A DNA stretch of 64,000 nt, from the NCBI GenBank assembly GCA_964629225.1, contig CAZVQC010000002.1:82379-146378 (forward strand), read 5' to 3'. Source of the stretch: RUG14199 sp964629225. Its GTDB lineage: Bacteria > Bacillota > Clostridia > Oscillospirales > CAG-272. The position numbers and the translations under genes were made by a program. Shown here in pieces: positions 43,539 to 50,951 of this stretch; position 1 is the first letter of the stretch; every line of letters starts with the position of its first letter. The notes beneath the pieces were generated by a model, which was not told the origin of the DNA, did not search any database, and saw nothing but the letters and a program-made list of their open reading frames with translations.

Positions 43539-45017
43539 TCAAAGAATGATGCATATCAGCCCCCCACAGCCCTCATTGATCAGCTTAGACAGAGTATCTC
43601 CTATCTTCAGCCTTGCATCGGCGGGCATGTTGGAAAGTTTGTTGTGAAGCCCCTCGTTCACAAGCTCGTATAATGTCTTCCCGAAAATATTTGACTCCCA
43701 AATACTGTCGGGATCGTTTTCGAACTCCGAGAGAAGATATCTCACAAGATCCTCGGATTGCTGTTCCGTACCGACAATGGGATTGATCTCGGTCTCGATG
43801 TTGGTCTTGATAAGATGAACGGAGGGGGCTCCAGCATGAAGACGTACTCCCCATGAGCCCTGTTGCTTCACTATCTCCGGTTTTTCAAGTTCCAGATCCC
43901 TCACGTCCGGCATCACGATACCGTATCCTGTCCGCTCCACCTCGTCAATTGCGTTCTTGAACCTGAGATACTCCTTCAAAATTCCCGATAATTCACAAAG
44001 TTTTTTTAGAAGTTCTCCCTTGTCGCTTATCTCAAAACCTGACAGTTCATTGATCACCTTGTAGAAAAGATCCTCGTCAAGCCCCACCGCTATAAAAGCT
44101 TTCCCTTCACCGAGATCAACCTCTCTTGTTGAAAAACCGATTCGGATACCGTCGCTATCGGAACCCTTCCCGTCCAGATAAGCGGCATCATAGAGCTTCC
44201 CGCACTCAAGGCAAACTCCCTTGATCCGCTCGATCAGTTCTTCACGGAGTCTGTGTTCAATAGGAAGACCTCCGATCCAGTCGGGAAGGTCAAAGGTCAT
44301 CTCGGTTATCGGGAACTCAAAGGTCAGCATGCTGATTATCTGCTCCGCATCCGTCCTGTCAAGCTCGGTGCAGTTGACCAGTGCCACGGGCGCCGAATAC
44401 TTCTTTTCAAGGGAAATGGCAAGAGCCTCCGATGCCTCGCTATCCGGCGTTGCGGAATTCAGCACTATGACGAAGGGTTTTCCCATCTCCTTCATTTCGG
44501 ATATTACCCGCTCCTCCGCAGGAATGAAGGCATCTCTCGGCAGATCTCCGAAGGATGCATCGGTGGTGACTACCACTCCGACAGTGGAATGCTCCTTTAT
44601 TACCTTCTCCGTCCCCTTTTCGGCGGCTATCTCAAAGGGTACCGGTCCCTCGTCCCACGGGGTGTTGACCATCCGAACACTGCCGTCTTCTTCTCCTCCG
44701 AGGGCTCCGTTTATCATGTAACCGACGCAGTCCACCATCTTAACTTTAAGGTGAGCGTTTCCGATGTCCACCTCCACCGACTGCTCCGGGATGAATTTCG
44801 GCTCGGTGGTCATTACCGTTTTTCCGCCGGCACTCTGAGGTAGTTCATCGACGGTCCTTGCACGGACGTTCTCGTCCGTAATATTGGGAACTACCGCCGC
44901 TTCCATAAATCGCTTTATAAAAGTGGACTTGCCGCAGCGAACGGGACCTGCCACACCTATGTAGATGTCGCCTCCCGTGCGCCTTGCAATATCCTCATAT
45001 ATCGTCGTATCTCTCAT
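43539..45017 (-). CDS. spoIVA: Stage IV sporulation protein A
   Basis: ATP-hydrolysing scaffold that polymerises on the forespore to form the base of the spore coat; present essentially only in endospore formers. Length 492 equals the B. subtilis protein. Walker A GVAGPVRCGKSTFIKRF (about 22-38), the Walker-B-like VKMVDCVGYM, TTDASFGDLPR, NSATPDS and the C-terminal segment end near LINEGCGGLICIIL. ATG 45017 follows GGAGGGG; a longer frame upstream is not coding. A sigma-E-like promoter sits 30 bases before it. Confidence 0.97.
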   Translation of the reverse strand: MRDTTIYEDIARRTGGDIYIGVAGPVRCGKSTFIKRFMEAAVVPNITDENVRARTVDELPQSAGGKTVMTTEPKFIPEQSVEVDIGNAHLKVKMVDCVGYMINGALGGEEDGSVRMVNTPWDEGPVPFEIAAEKGTEKVIKEHSTVGVVVTTDASFGDLPRDAFIPAEERVISEMKEMGKPFVIVLNSATPDSEASEALAISLEKKYSAPVALVNCTELDRTDAEQIISMLTFEFPITEMTFDLPDWIGGLPIEHRLREELIERIKGVCLECGKLYDAAYLDGKGSDSDGIRIGFSTREVDLGEGKAFIAVGLDEDLFYKVINELSGFEISDKGELLKKLCELSGILKEYLRFKNAIDEVERTGYGIVMPDVRDLELEKPEIVKQQGSWGVRLHAGAPSVHLIKTNIETEINPIVGTEQQSEDLVRYLLSEFENDPDSIWESNIFGKTLYELVNEGLHNKLSNMPADARLKIGDTLSKLINEGCGGLICIIL

Positions 45018-45047
45018 TAAAACCCCTCCGCACAGTCTTTTTGTTAA

Positions 45048-45076
45048 AAGATATGTGGGAGGGTATCTCAATATGA
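45048..45076 (-). promoter_or_regulatory. Predicted sigma-E promoter of spoIVA
   Basis: Minus strand: TCATATT (45076-45070), 14 bases, CATATCTT (45055-45048). This agrees with the mother-cell consensus kmATATT-N13/15-CATAyAhT at all but one position. Confidence 0.65.
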
Positions 45077-45081
45077 CAGTA

Positions 45082-46224
45082 TCAGCTTTGGCTTCTTTCT
45101 GCAAGGAAGTCATGGTACTTGTTGTAAAAACTCTCAAAATATCCGCCGTCAAGGGCATCTCGTATCTTCTGCATAAGATCATTGTAGAAATAGAGATTGT
45201 GAAGGACCGCAAGCCTCATTCCGAGAGCCTCCTTCGCCTTGATGAGGTGACGGATGTAAGCACGGGAATAGTTCCTGCAGGCCGGACAGCCGCATCCTTC
45301 ATCTATCGGCCTCTTATCCTTGGCGTACTTTTCATTCATTATGTTCATCTTACCGTGCCACGTAAAAACGTTGCCGTGGCGAGCATTTCTCGACGGCATC
45401 ACGCAGTCAAAAAAGTCCACTCCCCGATAAACAGCCTCAAGTATGTTTTGAGGTGTGCCCACACCCATAAGGTAACGGGGGCGGTCGGCGGGCATGTAAG
45501 GCTCAACGGTCTCGATAGTATGGTACATTTCCTCGGCACTCTCGCCTACCGCAAGTCCTCCGATAGCATATCCCGCAAGATCAAGTTCCGCAATGCGCTT
45601 CATGTGATCGATACGAAGGTCATCGTAAGTGCTTCCCTGATTGATACCGAACAGCATCTGTCCCGGATTAACGGTGTCCTCAAGGCTGTTGAGACGGGAA
45701 AGCTCCTTCTTGCACCTCTCAAGCCAACGGGCAGTGCGCAGGCAGGACTTTCTCGTGTACTCGTACTCAGCCGGGTTCTCAATGCATTCGTCAAATGCCA
45801 TTGCGATGTCGGAACCGAGATGAGACTGGATCTGCATGCTCTCCTCAGGCCCCATAAAAATGCGCTTGCCGTCGATGTGGGAAGCAAAGTAGACACCTTC
45901 CTCCTTGATACGGCGAAGCTGTGAGAGGGAAAATACCTGAAAACCGCCACTGTCGGTAAGTATGGGGCGCTTCCAGTCGGTAAAACGGTGAAGGCCACCC
46001 ATGTCGCAGATGAGCCTGTCCCCCGGACGAAGATGCAGGTGATAGGTGTTGGAAAGCATCACCTGGCAGCCTACCTCTTCAAGATCTCTCGTGGAAAGTC
46101 CTCCCTTGATAGCACCGCAGGTGGCAACGTTCATGAAAACGGGAGTCTCAACCACACCGTGAGGAGTCTCAAATCTCCCCCGCCTCGCACTTCCTTCTTT
46201 CTTTATCAGCGTAAATGACATCAT
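45082..46224 (-). CDS. tgt: tRNA-guanine transglycosylase
   Basis: Exchanges G34 for preQ1 in tRNAs for Asp, Asn, His and Tyr, on the way to queuosine. ILTDSGGFQVFSL (about 90-102), VGESAEEMYHTIE, the nucleophile region GVDFFDCVMPSRNARHG (about 262-278) and the zinc site CGCPACRNYSRAYIRHL (about 303-319) are all intact; ~380 residues. Start ATG 46224 or 46221 after GGAGAAT. It pairs functionally with queT at 49.7 kb, the predicted importer of queuosine precursors; no queC-D-E-F synthesis genes are seen, which fits salvage. Confidence 0.97.
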   Translation of the reverse strand: MMSFTLIKKEGSARRGRFETPHGVVETPVFMNVATCGAIKGGLSTRDLEEVGCQVMLSNTYHLHLRPGDRLICDMGGLHRFTDWKRPILTDSGGFQVFSLSQLRRIKEEGVYFASHIDGKRIFMGPEESMQIQSHLGSDIAMAFDECIENPAEYEYTRKSCLRTARWLERCKKELSRLNSLEDTVNPGQMLFGINQGSTYDDLRIDHMKRIAELDLAGYAIGGLAVGESAEEMYHTIETVEPYMPADRPRYLMGVGTPQNILEAVYRGVDFFDCVMPSRNARHGNVFTWHGKMNIMNEKYAKDKRPIDEGCGCPACRNYSRAYIRHLIKAKEALGMRLAVLHNLYFYNDLMQKIRDALDGGYFESFYNKYHDFLAERSQS

Positions 46225-46353
46225 CAATTCTCCAAATCAAACTCGTAACCGTCGGCTACCGAAACAGTATAACTCATTTTCAATTAAAAGTCAATTGCTT
46301 TTGACCGATACTTCGACTTTCCACTTGTCAAAACGGCATAAGATACCGAACTC

Positions 46354-46692
46354 TTATTGCATAAGTTCCGGTTGAAACGGCTCAATATCGGTCAACGGGG
46401 AGTACTTTAAACTATCTATGCCCGGAATGAGGAGCGGAAGGGATGAGGGGGCGGCGATGAGGGCTTCCTTTTGGGCTTTTTTAAGACGTTTTATGCGGTA
46501 TTCGAGTTTTGATGCATCGGCTCTGTTTTCGCAGGAAAAAACGGCTTCTACGGCGGTAGGGGGTCTCATCCTTGTATAGGCTGCGCCATTGCCGCCTTCA
46601 CCGAGATGCTCTCTCAACCGTCTTTGGACGTCTGTGGTAATTCCGGTATATAACGTTCCGTCGCAACATCTGAGAACATACACGAAGTACAT
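46354..46692 (-). CDS. GIY-YIG nuclease-domain protein (UPF0213/YhbQ-like)
   Basis: A 112-residue protein with a stand-alone GIY-YIG domain (about 1-85): FVYVLRCCDGTLYTGITTDVQRRLREH and later ENRADASKLEYRIKRLKKAQKEALI, the Uri/YhbQ pattern. Role unclear; some members act on DNA. The last ~25 residues (LLIPGIDSLKYSPLTDIEP) extend past the usual family end. AAAGGAG precedes the ATG. Confidence 0.88.
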   Translation of the reverse strand: MYFVYVLRCCDGTLYTGITTDVQRRLREHLGEGGNGAAYTRMRPPTAVEAVFSCENRADASKLEYRIKRLKKAQKEALIAAPSSLPLLIPGIDSLKYSPLTDIEPFQPELMQ

Positions 46693-47133
46693 AGGGGCTC
46701 CTTTCGCTCAAAATGAGAATTCTTTATGATGAGTGGTTAGTGTGTGCGACTTCGCGATATTGTGGATCTTTCAGCACACATATGGCTCCTTCGAGAGGGA
46801 TCTTTCGGCTAAGATAACTGAGGGAGAGTGCGAAACAAAGATGTTAGTAAAAGCCCAAAGTAACGCAGTCTCCTTCCACAGCAAGCGGTCACTTCCCTCG
46901 CGGGGGGCGCTTTGGTGCGAGCTTGTTTTCTTGTCAATAGTGGGCGTCGGTGCGGTGATGGCATTTTGCCGAAGTTTCTCCCTATTAAGTCCGGCACGTT
47001 GGGACTGCCCCTAAAAGTCAGAACCATTATAGCCGGTTTTTACCCGATTGTCCAGTGGAATACAGAATATTTTCCACCCGGCGTTATCTAAATACCGTTC
47101 CGGAAGAACCGACAAGACAAAGGCGATCAAAAA
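46693..47133. other. Gene-free interval with a dispersed repeat
   Basis: No credible gene; short frames here lack ribosome-binding sites. It contains one copy of an 18-base repeat (46930-46947) shared with 49327-49344 and a CTGAGGGAG / CTTCCCTCG palindromic pair. Confidence 0.5.
46930..46947 (+). repeat. Dispersed 18-base repeat, copy 1
   Basis: CTTGTCAATAGTGGGCGT, identical to 49327-49344. Both copies lie at the right end of a palindromic, gene-free segment and are followed by CGGTGCG-like bases. Confidence 0.65.
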
Positions 47134-47300
47134 ATGAAAGCAACCGGCATCGTTCGCAGAATGGACTACTCTGTCGGGTCGTCATACCGAAGGAGATAAG
47201 AAGGACGATAATGACCGAAAGGGCGATCCGCTGTGAAACATTAACAAACGGTGATCTTTTCCGCAAAAAGTGCTTCATTTCGGTGAAAGAGTCGGGAGAG
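47134..47300 (+). pseudogene. Decayed second copy of the spoVT N-terminus
   Basis: From ATG 47134 the DNA matches the intact spoVT start at 48367: MKATGIVRRMD, then a small deletion shifts the frame, after which RVVIPKEIRRT reappears in another frame (47177-47210). TERAIRC, LFRKK and similar pieces follow out of register with the intact DPLEIY and VIFKK. The bases GGGTCGTCATACCGAAGGAG are shared exactly. No full SpoVT GAF-like domain remains. A broken duplicate of an AbrB-type sporulation regulator. Confidence 0.8.
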
Positions 47301-47453
47301 TGGTATAAACTGTATCTTCATAAAAACGGTACTATGAAGACCGCACCTTTTTTATTATTTGCTGCCTTTTGTATCTTTTACGAGTAGTTATTTGCGACTT
47401 TTGGTCACTTTAGTAAGAATACGTGTAACCTTTAAAACACAGCAACTGAAAAT

Positions 47454-47485
47454 CATTTCAAATATCCGATTATTTGAAATGTCAT
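47454..47485. promoter_or_regulatory. Perfect 11-bp inverted repeat (putative operator)
   Basis: CATTTCAAATA (47454-47464), six bases, TATTTGAAATG (47471-47481). The half site recurs as TTGAAATGTCAT at 47474-47485 and 47507-47518, the latter overlapping the -35 box of the next promoter. Confidence 0.6.
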
Positions 47486-47506
47486 AAGTATTTCTGCTAT
47501 TTGGAA

Positions 47507-47535
47507 TTGAAATGTCATGATGTCTGTGATATAAT
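47507..47535 (+). promoter_or_regulatory. Promoter ahead of the AAA-ATPase remnant
   Basis: TTGAAA (47507-47512), 17 bases, TATAAT (47530-47535) with TGA before it. Confidence 0.75.
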
Positions 47536-47565
47536 ATTGCGAAAAGGTTCAACGGAGAAATATTT

Positions 47566-47725
47566 ATGTTATACTGCAAGATAGCGTCGCTTATTGAAGA
47601 GCACTTAAGATCTGATTCTAAAAAGATCCTTTTAATCGACGGTGCCCGTCGGATCGGTAAGACGAATATTATTAAGATACATAGGTGAAAAGCTTTTTGA
47701 GAATTGTATAGATTATTTTTTTTAA
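47566..47725 (+). pseudogene. Frameshifted N-terminal remnant of an AAA (DUF4143-type) ATPase
   Basis: With GGAG nine bases ahead, ATG 47566 starts MLYCKIASLIEEHLRSDSKK then ILLIDGARRIGKTNIIK, the Walker A start typical of the archaeal-type ATPase/DUF4143 family. Near 47675 the frame breaks: one frame stops at 47686-47688, while the next continues RYIGEKLFENCIDYFF to 47725, as expected of the family. The rest (~400 residues) is missing. Promoter and ribosome-binding site are still intact. Such ATPases are often mobile or toxin-related accessory genes. Confidence 0.78.
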
Positions 47726-47822
47726 GACCGATTCCGGAAACGGAAATTTGAGGTTTTGATAATTTTACTTGAAAGGTGTTTCAATAACAATGAAAGCAAA
47801 GTTTTTGATCGGAGAAATTAAA

Positions 47823-48287
47823 ATGAAAAAAATTTATTCATTACTCTTAGTGATATGTTTGGTATTTTCACTATCGTCGTGTGATAATGGCGATCCGCAA
47901 AAAGAGTTGGTGGACGATGCCATAAAGGAACTGAGATCCGCGTGGGAAGATCTGTATGACGATTCGATCGTTGAGACCGATGGATATTTTGAGATTAAAA
48001 ATACCAGAGTTATAGAAATAATGAAAAATGATTTTGAGGGATTTGAAGACGTTGACTACATAATTGAATTTGTTTTATATACGGATTATATGGGTTCGTC
48101 TCCTTACTATTTTTCCGCAGGGTTATGGGATTCCGTTGTTGTATACAAGAATGGAGATATGGAAGTGACATCATCTAATCAACTTTTGGCATTTGCCAGA
48201 AAGAATTATTCATATGACTATTCAAATATCATAAAAGCAATTAATGATCATGGCGACAAATATAATTGTATTGAATATTTGAAATAA
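47823..48287 (+). CDS. AT-rich lipoprotein of unknown function
   Basis: Not recognised. The 154-residue product has a lipoprotein signal, KKIYSLLLVICLVFSLSSC (Cys about 20), followed by DNGDPQKE. The mature part is acidic and Tyr/Asp-rich with predicted helix (KELVDDAIKELRSAWEDLYDD) and strands. ATG 47823 is chosen because GGAGAAATTAAA precedes it. AT content and AT-ending codons are well above those of neighbouring genes, and it sits among decayed genes, so recent acquisition is likely. Confidence 0.7.
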   Translation: MKKIYSLLLVICLVFSLSSCDNGDPQKELVDDAIKELRSAWEDLYDDSIVETDGYFEIKNTRVIEIMKNDFEGFEDVDYIIEFVLYTDYMGSSPYYFSAGLWDSVVVYKNGDMEVTSSNQLLAFARKNYSYDYSNIIKAINDHGDKYNCIEYLK

Positions 48288-48306
48288 GAAACGGTCAAGT
48301 ATAGTT

Positions 48307-48355
48307 CTCCTTGTTTTACAGATACTAACTGTACAAATTTGTAAAGCAAGGAGAC
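48307..48355 (+). promoter_or_regulatory. Hairpin masking the spoVT Shine-Dalgarno
   Basis: TCTCCTTGTTTTAC (48307-48320) pairs over 14 positions (one G-U) with GTAAAGCAAGGAGA (48342-48355). The 3' arm contains the AAGGAG of spoVT. The palindrome TACAAATTTGTA (48333-48344) overlaps it and could give an alternative fold. No T tract follows, so control would be on translation. Confidence 0.6.
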
Positions 48356-48366
48356 AATTATATATT

Positions 48367-48912
48367 ATGAAAGCAACAGGTATCGTGCGTCGAATAGACG
48401 ATCTCGGTCGGGTCGTCATACCGAAGGAGATAAGAAGGACCATGAGGATCCGGGAGGGCGACCCGCTTGAGATATACACCGACAGGGACGGCGAAGTGAT
48501 ATTCAAAAAATATTCCCCCATCGGTGAGATGACGTTATTTGCGGCGCAGTATGCGGAGACACTCTACAAGACCTGCTCCATGGCTGTGGTAGTATGCGAC
48601 AGGGATGCGGTCATCGCCTGCAGCGGTATCTCAAAAAAAGACTACACCGACAGGAAACTATCGAAGGAATTTGAAGAGATGATAGAACAGCGGGTGCTCT
48701 TCACCTCTCAAAACAAGTGCGAAGTGCCGGTGTCGGACGGCGGCAACGCCTACGTCAGCTGTGCGATGCCGATAATCAGCGACGGGGATATTGCCGGCTG
48801 CGTAGCCTCGGTGATATCATCGGACAATACGGTGAGATCAATTCCGAGGGATATTGAGACAAAGTTGATCCAGACCGCTGCGGGATTTCTCGGAAAACAG
48901 CTTGAATCGTAA
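48367..48912 (+). CDS. spoVT: Stage V sporulation protein T
   Basis: Forespore transcription regulator that modulates sigma-G genes. N-terminal AbrB swapped-hairpin DNA-binding domain (about 1-50): MKATGIVRRIDDLGRVVIPKEIRRTMRIREGDPLEIY, then a GAF-like domain to residue ~178, with SYVSCAMPIIS-type strands. Length 181 matches SpoVT rather than AbrB (~95). The nearest AAGGAG is 12-13 bases from the ATG and lies in a hairpin, which is unusual. A broken paralogue sits 1.2 kb upstream. Confidence 0.95.
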   Translation: MKATGIVRRIDDLGRVVIPKEIRRTMRIREGDPLEIYTDRDGEVIFKKYSPIGEMTLFAAQYAETLYKTCSMAVVVCDRDAVIACSGISKKDYTDRKLSKEFEEMIEQRVLFTSQNKCEVPVSDGGNAYVSCAMPIISDGDIAGCVASVISSDNTVRSIPRDIETKLIQTAAGFLGKQLES

Positions 48913-48950
48913 AACGAAGGACCGAGCATTGCTCGGTCCTTACGTTTTAC
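48909..48950 (+). terminator. Terminator-like long hairpin after spoVT
   Basis: AAGGACCGAGC/GCTCGGTCCTT extended outward by GTAAAACG/CGTTTTAC (48909-48916, 48943-48950). A stable, nearly continuous stem overlapping the stop codon. Confidence 0.75.
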
Positions 48951-49025
48951 GGGGCTCTGTAGCCGACGGACTAATTGGCGTAGGGCGTGTCGAATGCGGT
49001 AGTACTTGGAAAAAGCCGCCGCGCG

Positions 49026-49066
49026 TCCCGCTTCCCGGTGAGGGAGGGAGCATTCGGGAAGCGGGA
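49026..49066. repeat. Large perfect hairpin
   Basis: TCCCGCTTCCCG (49026-49037) pairs perfectly with CGGGAAGCGGGA (49055-49066), extended by GCCGC/GCGGC outside; the 17-base loop is G-rich (GTGAGGGAGGGAGCATT). Confidence 0.7.
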
Positions 49067-49114
49067 TCTGTGCGGCGTCCCCGCTTCATCATTTCGTATG
49101 ACTTCATCCACCGG

Positions 49115-49167
49115 CGGGCAAAGCGGACATAGATCGCTTTGCAGTGCCGAGGGCGGTAGGACTTCAC
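49115..49167 (-). repeat. Dispersed repeat, copy A (pairs with 57386-57420)
   Basis: On the minus strand GGTGAAGTCCTACCGCCCTC (49164 down) matches GGTGAAGCCTTACCGTCCTC at 57420 down, and both then read CGGC. The spurious frames through them begin MKSYRPRH and MKPYRPRR, which is how I noticed the kinship. AAAGCG/CGCTTT forms a hairpin beside it. Confidence 0.6.
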
Positions 49168-49237
49168 CGATCACCGGAATGTCATAACAGGACTGATTTC
49201 ACCATAAAAGGTTGTTTTCACCGAGAGAAAACTCCGT

Positions 49238-49344
49238 TAATGAGGAATCCCTCCGTCTTTGCCTTCGCTACGCTTGGCAGATCCGCATCCCCTTAGACAG
49301 AGGAGGCTCCGGTGCGGACTTCCTTCCTTGTCAATAGTGGGCGT
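49238..49344. repeat. Palindromic interspersed element with 18-base repeat, copy 2
   Basis: GAATCCCTCCGTC near 49243 opposes GACAGAGGAGGC near 49297, framing a folded segment, and CTTGTCAATAGTGGGCGT (49327-49344) matches 46930-46947 exactly. The pattern GGATTCCCTCC-GTC...GGGAGGCT is common in clostridial intergenic DNA; membership is inferred. Confidence 0.55.
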
Positions 49345-49585
49345 GCGGTGCGTTGGATAATGCGATAGTATGGTGCGTTATGGCGCGATTTAAGCCGATT
49401 TTAGCCAATTTCTTCAACCACAGCCCTAACTTTATCATACCCGCCGCAAAAGCAGCAGAAAAGCCCATAGAATGACCTCAAAACATCCCTCTGTACCCCT
49501 ACGCCACTTACGATAACTTACCGACCATCATCGGCAAAAAACATCTCTAACACGGGAAAAAACCGTTTAATTTTTCTTTTTCCGC

Positions 49586-49614
49586 TTTACTTTTTCGGTG
49601 AGATATGGTAGAAT
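49586..49614 (+). promoter_or_regulatory. Promoter of queT
   Basis: TTTACT (49586-49591), 17 bases, TAGAAT (49609-49614). Start near 49621 gives a ~68-nt leader. Confidence 0.55.
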
Positions 49615-49631
49615 ACTCTTTAACAATACTT

Positions 49632-49677
49632 GTGAGTTCGCAAAATCCTCACGGACATATGTCGATCAAAACTACGG
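49632..49677 (+). promoter_or_regulatory. Candidate preQ1-I-like riboswitch
   Basis: GTGAG (49632-49636) pairs with CTCAC (49648-49652) around TTCGCAAAATC; an A-rich tail with AAAACTA runs into the Shine-Dalgarno CGGAG (49676-49680). Small stem, TCGCA loop, C before the 3' strand and A-rich tail fit class I preQ1 aptamers. A GACATATGTC insert between stem and tail is atypical. The downstream gene (QueT) is the expected target. Confidence 0.4.
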
Positions 49678-49688
49678 AGAAAACAAAA

Positions 49689-50162
49689 ATGAAAAAGAAC
49701 ACACGCGGAATCGCCACTGGCGCGGTGATAGCCGCACTTTACGTTGCACTTACTTACGTCTTTTCCTTCATGGCATCCGGCGTAATACAAGTGCGCATTT
49801 CGGAAGCATTATCAGCCCTTGTATATTTCACCCCCTGGGCGATACCCGGAGTCACGGTAGGATGTCTCATATCCAACGTTCTCACCGGTTGTGCTCTCTA
49901 CGACGTGGTATTCGGTACTCTCGCCACGCTTGCGGGTGCGGTGACCGCTTATTTTTTGAGGCGCTTCAAGTGGTTGGTTCCCATCCCCACGGTGCTTTTC
50001 AATACTTTGATAATTCCTCGGGTACTGAAGCACGTCTACGGGGCATCCGAGGCACTTCCCTTTCTCACCGTCACCGTTTTTTGCGGCGAAGTGATATCGG
50101 CGGGGATCCTCGGCATGGTACTTATCTTCGCTTTCGACAAAAGGCGTGATATCTTCAAATAA
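49689..50162 (+). CDS. queT: QueT-family queuosine precursor transporter (ECF S component)
   Basis: Membrane S component of an energy-coupling-factor importer, 157 residues, about five helices. The family pattern is clear: GIATGAVIAALYVALTYVFSF, GVIQVRISEALSALVYFTPWAIPGVTVGCLISN and CALYDVVFGTLATL. It supplies queuine or preQ1 for Tgt, encoded 3.5 kb upstream. ATG 49689 follows CGGAG; the longer frame upstream runs through the leader. The shared EcfAA'T module is not in the window. Confidence 0.9.
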   Translation: MKKNTRGIATGAVIAALYVALTYVFSFMASGVIQVRISEALSALVYFTPWAIPGVTVGCLISNVLTGCALYDVVFGTLATLAGAVTAYFLRRFKWLVPIPTVLFNTLIIPRVLKHVYGASEALPFLTVTVFCGEVISAGILGMVLIFAFDKRRDIFK

Positions 50163-50210
50163 TTCGCCCATTGGACTGTCCGCACTAATAACACCGATAG
50201 CAAATATTAA

Positions 50211-50240
50211 GGAGCTTGGTAACCCAAGCTCCCTTTTTTC
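50211..50240 (+). terminator. Terminator of queT
   Basis: GGAGCTTGG/CCAAGCTCC (50211-50232) followed by CTTTTTT. Confidence 0.88.
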
Positions 50241-50279
50241 GTTTTTTATAGTTCCCGTAAATACCCTTTCAACACTGGG

Positions 50280-50942
50280 TCAATCAATGCTCTTTAGGCT
50301 CTTGAAATAGAGCGAGCCGTCCTCCCGTTTTATCACAAGGGCTCGGTAAACAGGTGACTCCACGTCACCGAGAATATTGCGGAAAACAAATCGGTACGTC
50401 CTTGCCGTCTCCTCACAGGATATCACACTGATCTCCACGTTGTTTTCCACAGGCACGGAGACCGCAGTATAGGCATCCACTTTATCAAGGTAAGTGAACA
50501 GCTCACTGCTCTCATTATTCAGCTTAACATTGCCCCCGAAGTACGTGTAGATGAAGTTCTCAAAATCCTCGACGGGAATTACGGTCATAATGCGAAAATC
50601 CGGATACTCCTCCTCCGCAGCCTCCATAAGCTCTGGGTTCCCGGTGTATTTTGAAAAGCCGGTACACAGCATGTAATTGAGCACCGAGTCACGGCAACTG
50701 GAGACTGCTTCGGAGGTCTTGTCAAATTCCGGAAGGATGGGAGAATTCAGCGTGAGTATCTTCGTCATCTCAGTGAGTTTTTCAAGCACCGCCTCATCTC
50801 CGCCGAGATTGGCCGTTACCGATTCACCCTCATAATCGTAGGTGTCAAAACCGAGATAAGTAAGCAGGGCATCCGATACTCCGCATGAGGAAAACGACAG
50901 CATGATAAAAACGGTCAATAACAGCACTGCTACCTTTTTCAT
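50280..50942 (-). CDS. Lipoprotein of unknown function in the folate operon
   Basis: Not recognised. The 220-residue product has a lipoprotein signal, LLLTVFIMLSFSSC (Cys about 20). The mature part starts GVSDALLTYLGFDTYDYEGESV, then mixes helices (LEKLTEMTKILTL) and strands (YRALVIKREDGSLYFKSL) and ends close to the last strand. GGAGG lies five bases before the ATG. It is third in the folT-folC transcript, nine bases after folC, and so falls under the THF riboswitch. The position is either incidental or hints at a role in folate capture. Confidence 0.75.
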   Translation of the reverse strand: MKKVAVLLLTVFIMLSFSSCGVSDALLTYLGFDTYDYEGESVTANLGGDEAVLEKLTEMTKILTLNSPILPEFDKTSEAVSSCRDSVLNYMLCTGFSKYTGNPELMEAAEEEYPDFRIMTVIPVEDFENFIYTYFGGNVKLNNESSELFTYLDKVDAYTAVSVPVENNVEISVISCEETARTYRFVFRNILGDVESPVYRALVIKREDGSLYFKSLKSID

Positions 50943-50951
50943 GGTGCCTCC

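Larger units (their letters stand above)
48951..49585. other. Gene-free interval of palindromic repeats
   Basis: No credible gene in ~630 bases. It holds three repeat segments listed separately (49026-49066, 49115-49167, 49238-49344). Short frames on both strands are by-products of the repeats. Confidence 0.6.

Noticed and set aside
44965..45924. 319-codon plus-strand ORF
   Set aside because: Antisense shadow of tgt.
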